A stretch of 64,000 nt of DNA from Lasioglossum baleicum (lineage: Eukaryota > Arthropoda > Insecta > Hymenoptera > Halictidae): assembly GCF_051020765.1 (NCBI RefSeq), contig NC_134931.1:18244810-18308809 (forward strand), in the 5' to 3' direction. Position numbers and translations under genes: made by a program. Below, one piece after another: positions 44,842-56,800 of the stretch (position 1 is the stretch's first letter; each line of letters opens with the position of its first letter). Under the pieces are notes generated by a model. The model was not told the DNA's origin, searched no databases, and saw nothing but the letters and a program-made list of their open reading frames with translations.

Positions 44842-47800
44842 CTGCACCAACAAATGACAAATTATCTATTAGGTTCTGTTTGCAATAGATTGTGGTATCG
44901 TAGTGTCCTGTTCCGATCTAGGTTGTGACCTAACATCGAGCTAATATCTGTGTTGTGGCACAGAACCGAGAATTGACTTCGAATAGGACATTGAATTCGT
45001 AGCCCTCGAAAATCGGCCGAAAAGAGCACTTCTTGCCGACCTCTGTTTTAAGACATTGATTTTAGGTTTTACTTTGGGACGTTCACGTGGCGAGAGTCGG
45101 AAAAGAAAGTTTCAAATATGACGTTATTACTGGTGCATTGAATGAAATGAAACGTTGTAAGAACTGAGATTTAATTATCTATCGTCGATATCATAGAAAA
45201 TTACCTCGTAGATAGGAAGGCAAATTGAATCGATGAATCCAACTTGCATCATCGGTAGCTGATCCTCCTTTTCTCTGTTCATAATGTCCTGCAATACCAA
45301 GAGAGCAACACAGTTACCTTCGGGTCTTAGATCTTTCTAATGAAAGATATATTAATTTACAAACTCGATTAAAATCTAGCATTTGTACACTTGTAAATAG
45401 TATCACCTCACGCATTAAATATAAATCATAAAGTAAACAAGAGAGAAGTTGGAAAAAATACAAGTAAAGTATGTAATTGTTTTAGTGAACAAGATAAGTT
45501 CGTGAACCAGTGAATATTTAATGAACAATTTTTGAAAAACTAATCGGTAGATTTTGCTTCCATCAGAATTGATTTCAAAGAAGTAAATTACATTATAGAT
45601 GTTCTAATTGATGCAGTTATGAACAAAGTCGTACGTCAAAGAGTGAAACTAATTAAACTTTTGCAACACTTACAATCGGGGTGATGTTAAGAGTCCACCT
45701 CTCAATGTCCCCCTGCTCGAAGAACTCGCTGCTAACCAATTCCGCCACCCTCTTCTCGACTTCCCAGGGTTTTGTGATAGCTGCTAGATCGCAGACAGTC
45801 ATTAACATTCCTCTTAGCAGCTCCCTGTGATCGCTGTAAGCCCAATTATAGCCACCACCCCTTGCTAAGCTGAGGAAAGCCCCTCTTTTCCGGAAGTAAA
45901 CTGCTAAGTCGGTGGAGAGGATCGCCTCTTCAAGAACTTTAACCACGCGCGAATATTCTTCCGGAGACAGGTTCGACAGGATTTGATTCCCCTGACTACT
46001 CAGAATCATCAGAGACTGATCGAAATGATGGTGCTCCATCGTGGACGTTGAGTAGAGCTGCGCTAACGGCGATGATGCTCTGTAACCCATGAAAATTATT
46101 TATTTCGTAAAGTTAAAATCGTATTTTCGTTTTCATTTGTTTGAAATGGTACCTTATTTTTTGAATGACTGCATCAAATCCACTGTTTATTTGTAATACA
46201 TTACATTATGGCTGTGAAGTAAAAGAAAAATAGTTCGTTCTCATGAATTTTCAACTTACTTGATTTGGAAGGAGTTGTTCGTGCCCCGATGATCTAGATC
46301 GTGACATAAGCAAGCGATTATGAGAGCAAGACACTCAATTTCCCCGAAGATTTTCCACCACTGTGTAGCCTAAAGCATAACAATATTTTTGTTAATTTTT
46401 GAAAGAATGATTTTAAGTCTGTAATTAAATGTCCGGTCGGAATTTGCTTACGGTTAATATCGCGAACATCATTTGGGCGACGTTGAACGCGTGACGCCAG
46501 TTATGGTACGTGACGTTCCGATAATTTTTCTTCACACTGAGAAGCCAACGGCAAAGAACATCATAATCGATATGAAAGCGTTCCACGAAATCAAGATCCA
46601 GGAACATTCGAAGACACGCTGCTAATGTGTCGTCGTCCTCCATGTAAATGTCGTCGAATTTGAAGTCGTGCAGCTGAAAATGCGCTGCAGAAGGCACTCT
46701 CAAGCCCTGAAATCGAAATCACAAAATTGTGAAAACAATACCAGCTTTTCGATGTTCTCAAGCAATACTTAGTACGTAAAAAAGTCGATTTTGCTTATAG
46801 ATCCGCAGTCTAGTAATCAGTGAATTAACTAGTGTGTTAACACTTACCGGACCGGCTACAAAATCGTTTTATAAAAATTACAAGTACTGAACTTATTTAG
46901 ATTCTTCACAATTTTTATAGCAATACGTGATTTAATAAAGCAATTTATTGAATAATTTCTGATGGGACCATTCTCATAATTTTAATAATTAAAAAATAAT
47001 TAATGTAAAACCGGTCATTTGACCGGTCATGGTACGGTTAGTGTTAGCAATAAAGTTCGTGCATTGAAGAGTGCAGTGTAGTGAAGCGTCATTATTATCA
47101 AGGAGAACCAACCCTTAATCTTTGTGCATCCTCCAACGAAGCAGAAGCGTGATAACTCAGCACTTCTAATGTAACGCTTTGTTTGGCCATTGCTATCACA
47201 GCCTTTTCGTACCTGTTGTAGAAGACAGAAAAAGAAACAGGCATTAAATAATGTGGTAATGTTACAATGTTATTTTTGAATATATATTTCTTGAATGAAT
47301 GAATTCTCGACAATTCTTTTTATATACATTTGCTCCATACAAAATACCATTCTTACATACAAATTTTTCTTTGTAATTTATACCGTTCGAAGTAAACAAT
47401 TAAGTTCTATTTTCCACTTTTACTTATTGAGCTACTTTCACCCCCTATCAAGGAAATTCAACGACAGGCAACAGGAAATTTAAGGGATGATTTTACAGGA
47501 CAATACAAAACAAACAATAAAAAAAATAGGTGAAAATCGTAGTTTTACACGACTTTTGATCAGTTTCTGCTTAAAATCCACAGAATCGACATCTCTCGAT
47601 GCGTGTCGTTTTTTCCTGCGTCAACCGATTTCGATGAAATTCTCAGCATGTGTATAACTAACATAGATCTACAAAACATATATTTTAAATTTTCATTAGG
47701 GACCCAAATAAAAAAGTTGTAAAAAAAGCTTTCTCTATTTTTGCATGTATGTAACCTGATCAATTGTAATTTTTGGAAAATCTTTTTTGCACATCATCCA

Positions 47801-50800
47801 GTAAACCAATGCTTCTAATTGCTCACAAAACATCAGGTCACACATTTGGTATAATTATAAAAAAGTTATTCTGTTTTAAAGGGTGTACGGAGACTTATTT
47901 TACTGAGTGTAATATCACTCAGCTTTGGTGGTGGTTATGGAACGGTAATTTGCAGTGTACAAAAATTGATAATCATGTTTACATTGCGTTCATAAAGAGA
48001 GAACGAAAGTGACAGTTGATAAACAAATATATTTGTAGAAATTGGACCTGATTTTCAGTTCGACTCACATGTGCGTATTGTGAATGCCCATGCCGCAGAA
48101 AATGGCGAACGCCTCGACGAAATTCTCGTCGTTCTTCGTGAAGGCGAGGTCATCGAACTTGTTGATCAGTTGAATGACGCCAATGATCTGACCCGACGAG
48201 TTCTTGATGGGCATGCAGAGAATGGTGCGATGTCTGAAACCGGTACCATCGTCCACCGAAGGGTCGAATCTTGGATCATCGTAGGCGTTCGGTATGTTCA
48301 CCGTCTAAGAAAATTTAGTTCGAATGCGTGTGATCACACAGGCGAGCGAGCAAGAGCTAAGCTAGTACAACAACAGGAAGAAATTGTCAATGCTCACCTC
48401 GCCAGTCGTGGCAACGTAGCCGGTGATGCCGACGTTTATTGGGAATCTGCTCTCGAACGGACTGCGTGAACAAAATCAGACACGTGTAAGGTTCCCGTGG
48501 GGGTTCAATCGCTTATGGTAATCGAATGAAGAAAAATAAGGACGTAATTACAAACTTCATTCACCTAGTGCGAGAATCTGAATCCTCGCCGGCCAGGTCG
48601 TTCGCCTCGAAGTCGAACACGCGGGAGAAACTGCCCTTCGACGCTTTGTGCACCAAGAGAACCTGGAAAATATAGTAAACGTTCAGTTAAAATTGCAAAA
48701 TGTTGTTGATCCAATTTTGTTTTAACATGATTGATTGAATATAACGAATTGACAAGGACTTTATGTTTTTTTACGAACTTCAAGGAGGCTCAAAAGTTTC
48801 TATCGTCTTCAATTACGAACGATTCATTCAATTCTTATTGAAACCTGTTAATTGAACTCCAATTAAGCTTATTAAGCTTTCAGAAAATTGAGCGTTGAAG
48901 CAATTGGATCTTGTGACATCAGATGATGTCCACAAATATAATTTTTACATTTCTTCAAATTCCAGGAAGAATTTCATCTATTTTGTCAAGTTGTACAATG
49001 CTCGAGAAGTTGTGAAGTTAGTACAGATTCTGAAGATGCAAGAAAAATATTCAATAGTTTTGTTATTGATTCAATGGAAAGGGATTCACCCAATTGATTT
49101 CTGCACTACACTGCAATAGATCCTCGAGGGTGATTATTGAAATATTTATTTAAAAACGTTACAAATTGATCTTAAATGTATTAAATTATGAACGTTCTTT
49201 CAATATTAATAACGGCAACATTTACATTTAACGGTTAAGGTGTCTTTTTCGAGAATATCGAATTCAACGAACCAGATATGAAATCAGAGATAAAAACCAT
49301 ATATGCAAACTAAACAAACCGCGCCAAGAATGCAAAATAAATAGTGCAGAGTGGAAATTCTATAGACGAAACATATTTTCATCGGGGTGTCCATTGTATT
49401 CGATGTTTTTATAAAAATATACAGCATCAGAAACATCCGCAGTATAATAACTTAATCCGTTCTGTGCTATGTCGCTCGTGTTACCTGTACTCGCTGGCAT
49501 TGGATAAGCGACTGCGTGTGGGTTAGAATCCTCAATACCATATGCTCTATTGTACTTTGCTCTTCGAAAATCATCCTAGCTAAATCCAGAAGCACCTGTA
49601 ACAGGGGACAAACATTTGCCATGAATTAATAGTCCGTTTAAAGCGGATAAATTATTGTGCTGTAGTCAATGATCCGTGACAATATTAACACATTTACTGC
49701 GGCTAATAAATCCCGCAGCTGTGCGGCGTGTTCGATCGAATTACTGTAATATTCTAATCGCCGCGCAAATGTAACTTTCATGCGATAATTAGCCTCTAGA
49801 CTAGACTGCGGAGCTTTTTGCATTACACGCGTTACTGAATAACATATGTATATAAAAAAATTAGATTAAACACAATAAAGAAAGAATTTTAACCCTTCGC
49901 ACTCCTTCGCAGAGAACGGGTTTTTATATGTGTTTGGTTCTTCCTTTATTTATTTAATTGTCTTACTTTTTAGTTAAAAACAAACATAACTTTCACACAT
50001 ATATGTAAGTTACAACAAAGTTTGAGAGCTATATTTAATGCAATCAGTAAACAAAATTGTTTAAAATAAGTAGCAGTCAAGGAACTGACCTTTGAAGTAA
50101 ATTTTAAATAGAACACTTTTAAAATAGCAGGGAATTGTTGGCACCAAAATTGAAAAAAATCTTTTTGAAAACCACGCTTATATGAAAATGCACTAAACAG
50201 GAGAAAATAATATTTTTAGGCATTACATATTAACTGTAAATAAAAGCGTGGAGAGCTAAACTATATTGACGTAATAAAAAGTTGATATAACAAATTTTTA
50301 TGTTGCAAATATGTAGATCCGCAGTCTAATTATTACTTACTGCAGACGATACATCGTAGATCAGAGAAGCACAAACACTTCAAAAAACGATTTAATAATC
50401 AAGATCTGGAATATTAAACTTGCTTATTAATTACGTAAAGAAGGTTTTAATATTCAAATTACGCAGCGAATGTGTCAATTAAAATGGCGGTACAGCGTAT
50501 TAAAAGATAAGAATGGTTTTTGCTCTACTAACCTGGTTTCTTTTCACTTCTAATTGACTTTTTTCATAGAGTTGCGCATTCCGCAGCCCGATCCCACAAA
50601 ATTGCAAATAACCGGCGAAAACCTTCTCGTCTTGCACAGTGAACTGTCCCTCACTACCGAGTTTGTTGATCACTTGTGCAACACCAATCACGTCTCCGTT
50701 ACAATCCTTGATCGGCATGCACAAAAGGGCTCTCGTCCTGTATCCTGTTAACGCGTCGATTTCTCGGTTGAACCTCGAGTCCTGTAAACAAACATCTTTT

Positions 50801-53800
50801 TAAAACAACTTTCTGGAATTTTAAATCATTATTACACATGTGCGTCACGGAAGATCATGGGTTATAGATAAAGAAGTAAAAGGAAGAAAATAATTGCAGT
50901 AATATCTCGATATACGTGGAAACTTCGGATATCTATTAATAAAACTTTCTTGTTTTTAATGAGTTTTTAATTAAACTTTTACTAATATGTACCTGGCACT
51001 TTTCCCTGATTAAAATGAGTCCCCACATGACATAGTTCATGTGAAAACAAACTTTTACAACAAGTTTCTTTGGTATAAACAATTTTGCGGCAAGTTTCTT
51101 TTGCAAATGTCCACCCTTTACAATTAGGCGAATGACCATTACAGTTTACAAGCTTTCTCCAATTTCATTGGAAAATGAGAAACATAATTTTACTACGGCA
51201 GAATCGCTGATTTAACGATCGTAGAAAATTGAAAGACACGATGTTTGCTTAAACTCATTTGACGAAGTAATATTTATTCTCGGGTCTTTCGAGTACAAAG
51301 TTTGAATCAGTTTGTCGATGGACAATTATATTGAGCAGGAACTTCGGTGCCCAGAACTTTCAACTTTGAATGAACTAAGTTTAGGCCAGGCTTGATTATA
51401 CTTTAAGTGATCACTGGTTTTGTTTGATTGTCTAGAGCAACAGAACTTCCTGAGAACAATTAGATACGAGATTTCTGCATTGTTCTTGCATTCAATAATC
51501 CTCTCGATTCTTCTTGTATCGATCTTATGTTGCATCTGGACCGCGCGTGCAAAGTTAATTTGTAAAAATTTCTAAAAAGTTGATCAGTCAACTCCATTCC
51601 GACTAGTAAAGCAAATTTCAAATTTTGCAAAAATAAATTACGCCTTTGGTTGATTTTTAAAAACGCTTTAAAACCATTTTTTAATTATATGGACAATTAA
51701 AGTTCACTATTGGAAATTGATGTACAGAAAACGAAGTGCTTAAACTGTTTAGCAATGCGTTCGTTTGTTAACGCAGGCGTAGACAATTCCGGAAAACGAT
51801 AAACATTTGCGTCATCGGAATTAGTTTTCAAACAAACTTCGAATATGCAATTATTTAGGGAAAACAGTCGACTACCACTCTGAGTCACGAGAGTACAGGG
51901 AAACTCGAAAACGCAGTTAAACAAACGGAAATGGCGACATGAAGTTTATCTGCGAATTAAACATTACCGCTATTATACTGTTACGAAATATCTATGTGTT
52001 TACTGATAAATTTATAGTACGTATGACAATACCTAAATTGTTATTTCACACACCATTTACACATCGTTTTATTGTTGATAAAATGAATGACTAAATAATG
52101 AAAATAAACGATACTAGAAAATTTTGAAGAAGTCATCAAGTTTTACTTCTTTCATTACATATTCAGTATATAACTTTTCTACCTTTTGCAACTATGTTTA
52201 TACAATTGTATATGAATTTGTTTATCATTGTAATTATTCAGGTATTCTACAATTACATTTAATCATAAAATTCTATATTTCAATTTGTTTGTAATTTCAA
52301 ATATTCAGGTATTTTACAATTAAATTTAATTATTCAGGTATTTTATAATTCAAACAAAAAAATTAAAAAATTCTATTTCAATTTGTTTATAATTATAAAT
52401 ATTCAGGTATTTTACAATTAAATTCAATTATTCAACTATTTATTATTTACAATTAAACAAAAAGATTTACTGACGATGTAATCTTTACCTCTGGGGTGAG
52501 AAATTTTATTCTGTGTGAGTATATGCTTTTCAAATTCAAGAGTTATGAATAGAGGAAAAGGGGTTGAATATAAATTCAAAAGAGCTTGTGTAGAGCATTG
52601 TTTATGGTCAAGGTCCGTGAAGCAACCTGCACGCGTCTGCCTTCATCAAATCTCTCCTCACAGCCATATGCAGCTGCGTCATTCAGTCTTCGAAAAGCAT
52701 GTAATAATTAGATACGTGAATTGCATGCACAAATTCATAACACTAACAGGTATTGTGCACTGCCCTGCATGTATTTACTCCGCTATAAATGTTCCACAAT
52801 AGGACATGGACGTCAGAGTACAAAGACCTTATTTGTACGAATTTATTCATGCAAAATGTAACAAGGGATTTCATCCGATCAACAATATTTCATACTCGTA
52901 CACAAAATTGGATTATTTGTTAAACCGAAATGATACGAAAGTGAAATCAAAACGTTCTTATACGTAGATGGAAATTAGAAATTACGTAAATAAAGATAGA
53001 TATTTTCAAGACAGCGCTTTTCATTTAAAAAAAACCATTTCCTTCGAGATACACTGTTATGAGCGCCCGAAATAAACTTCTCTCATCAATAACTGTTATG
53101 AGCGATCGAAATAAATTTCTATCAACGATAACATTGACCAAGAAGAGAAAAATGTTCGGTTACTTATCCCTGATAATAACAAGTAAATTCTTGTCTGGGG
53201 ACCATTGTGATTCCGGCGGTCTCCCCTACTTGAAAAATCGCTCGCGAAGGGTTAGATCAGCTCGAGAAGGAGAGCAAACGCTTACCTTGTAAGCGTCCGG
53301 TATGTTAACAGGTTCTCCGCTTTCGGCAACGTAGCCGACAATCCCGGTGCCCCAGGGAATTTTGATCTCGTCCTTCTTCTCCATCTCGAGTAGCGTGGAT
53401 CTCGAGCAGACGTCGAATAACTTTGAGACTAAGCATCTGTTCCTCGAGTAGTATCCCGTTTCGCGGTGCTCGGTGCTCTTGTAGTCGGTTCTGCCTATGC
53501 CAACCACTGCGGAAGGATTCTGCTCGGACGAGGTGTCGTGATTTTGCGACGAGGGCATGCAACCACCACCTTTCTCGCCTTGAACGAGGAATAGGGAGCC
53601 CCGATCCGCGTGTAACAGGGTGCTCACGTTCTGGAGGATCTTGTGGCACAAGGACCTCACATCCAACTCGTTACAGATGTCCTTGACCTACGGTTGAATC
53701 GATCGTCGTCAATTATCCCTCGGCCACGGGCCCCGACGAGTCCTCATAGAGAGACCAAAGTGCACGGACGAGGGCGTGCTCGTAATTGAAATGGTTACAA

Positions 53801-56800
53801 ATTACATACTACCTAGAAATCTTCTCGGCACACTCTCGTCCAGTGCACGTGTCGGATACATCAAGAAAAATATTATTGTTATGGTACCCTTTAACTTTCT
53901 TAGAAGCCCCTTAACGAGCCACATATGTTCGGCAAGGATAGAAAAATCGGTTTTAAATTATAGCTTGGTTTCTCCGTGGTGACCCCGGGGATTTTTCATT
54001 CTTATCGGCGGCTGGGAACTCGTGGGAAATATCGAGGACATTGATCATCCATTTCAAGGATATTCTTTGCAATTGTTTGGGATATTTTCTACGGAAACAC
54101 CGAGAAGATTGATCCACCGATTTCAAGGAAATTCTTTAAGATCTTAATGGATTAAATGACACTTGGCATACATACAATTCTAATGGTCACTATAAAAAAT
54201 GTAGAAATACAACTGGTCTGTATTTACAATGAAAGAGAGAATTTTATGCATTTTTTATTATTACTAAAATTATATTCAACGAACAAGTACATTTTTTTCC
54301 TGTTCTCAATTTTACACAATTAACTCGGAAAATTTTTATCTTGCACGAGGACCCCAATAAGAATGATTTTTCATTTGTAACAGAGTTAATATCAATTATG
54401 TGCAAAATGTTTTCATTGAATGGTAACAGATGTTTTAAAATTTTATTGTATGCAAAATGGATTATGTTGACAAAAGTCTTCATAAAATAAATAAAGCGTT
54501 TTAACGAAGTTTGTTGAAGGATGCATCTCTGAACTGTCAACTAGAATGTGCTAGGACAAGAAATGTACGTTTTACAAGAAAAAAAATGTCGATCACCTTG
54601 AAATCTCCGGAAAAAAAGACCTTGAGAAAAGAATAAAAGATGCAAAGCATTAACCCTGTGATACCATTTACACATCGCATTAAAAACATTTGTTATATCA
54701 TGAAAAATAAAGGAGATACAATTTAGGTGGACCACTCTGTTATATTGATTGAATCGGCAAACCCGAGCGACGTTCTTGTATAGAAGAAGAAGGGACAGTA
54801 CCAATTCGAAAATAAGATCCTTCTCGTCGAGGTGCCTCAGTTCGTGCCTGGATCTTCTCTGAGGTCTGTTCGAGTTTCCGGAGCCGACTGGCTGGCTTCC
54901 TGGCTGGCCAGAATCTCCGGGCGTGACGCTCAAGAAGGTGGGCGTCCCGTCGATCGTGTTGACGATCGGTTTCAGCAAACCACCACGCTCGAACTCGTGG
55001 GCAGAGATTTTACGAACAGGGGTTGTGGCACCCGAACCCCCGGAACCACCCCGACCGGAAGACGATGTACCACCCGCATGGATCGGACTCGACAACTCCA
55101 CGCAGCTGCTCGACGAGGACGTCGGCGTCGCGTGTGAGACCAGCCACATGTCCACGGTTTGCCTCGTAACTTTCCTGTCGATACATAGCATAGTATTTGA
55201 TCAGCGAACAAGTTTTGACGGATTAATAATACTGTAATGGGTCGATACGTGTGAAAACAACCGAACTGTCCGCTGTATCCTGGAAAGACACTATTCTTTG
55301 ATCTACTCCCGCTAGCGTCGAGCGTGGAAATGAATAAAGAAAAAACAAACATTGATTCACCAGCACACAGCATATCGGTGAGACAATTCAGCGACGTGCA
55401 AGTCAAAACTAACATATTCGTGACATTTTCCTCTTTTTGAGAACATAACATTTATGTTACTTTGCTTAAACCATTATCGAACTGTCCACTTTACTGTTCC
55501 CCCTAATTATTTATTTGATTACTGAGACGCAATTAATGAAATATTCACCAAAGAAAGGTCCCCAGAAATGTTAAGAACATATAATCTCGTTTAATTTGGT
55601 TCCATTTTATCGAACCTATGAACGTTCTAGGAAATTACTATCGATAGACTGAAAGGAAATAACGTGTAATTAGATTTAATTAAAATGCTTCTACACGTAC
55701 GCGTAGAATTAACAAAGCTGTTCTTTGTCCAATGTACATATAGAACTTGCATCGATTCACTCTAATGAACTCCGTGCTGTTTTCAGCAGAATTGAAACCG
55801 GTTAACTCTAAATTACATCCAGCATACAATTCCCTTAAGTCGACAATGAATTTACAAAATAATCTTCGATAGAAGACTTCTAATTTAATTTCCGATTTTC
55901 ATAGAATAATTTGAAACAAACCTCTCTGTTCGACCCTTTGCACTCCTTTGTCGAATTTGACTCGACATCGGAGAAATTAAAATGTAAACGAAACGGGTTT
56001 TTATATGCATTTGGTTCTTCCTCTACTTATTTAATTGTCTTACTATTTAGTTAAAAGCGAATATACGTTTCACAAATATAAATTACAACGAAGTTTGAGA
56101 GTTACCTAATACAATTAGTAAATAAAATTGTTTAAAATAAATAACAATCAAGGAACTGTCCATTCAAGTAAATTTCACATAAAACAATTGTTTAAAATAA
56201 ATAACAACCAAAATAGTTAAAATAGTAGGGAGTTGTCGGCGACAACATTGAAAAATATTTCCGAGTGCAAAGGGTTAATCCTTTTCGATTCTACAGAGCC
56301 TATAATGAAAATTATTTTATGAAAATATATTGTATTGCCTTTTATCTGAAGCTTGAAAATATCACTACAAGAAATTGTAACTTTCCAATTACGGTTTCGC
56401 TAACTTGTTTGAGATTTCCATAGTCAATACCTTTTAATCATTTTAATGGTGTAACAATATTTAGAAATTCTTGCAAAGTCTTCGTAGTTAAACAAATCTA
56501 TTTGTATATTGTTCATATTTAACGAAGTCAACTAAAGCAGTTAGATGAATTTCTAAAAAATGTTCCTAATCAAAATAATAAAACCTTCAAAATATGATAA
56601 AATATTTGATTGGGCAAGGAAAATCTCCTACGGTGTTAAAGATGAATAGGGTAAAGTCAGAGTCGAGAGAGTATGGCTCGAGCAAGATGGGTTCTTTTGA
56701 TAAAGTTATACGAGCAGCAGGCTTCAGTTTGAGTTCAGGAGAAATTCTGTGCACCAATAGACGTTAGCGTGCTTCATGGTCTCTAAAGTTCTTCTACAGC

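Noticed and set aside
53423..53686. Plus-strand 87-codon frame
   Set aside because: Antisense shadow of PDE11 exon 3.
54832..55237. Plus-strand frames of about 100 codons
   Set aside because: They are the antisense of PDE11 exon 2.
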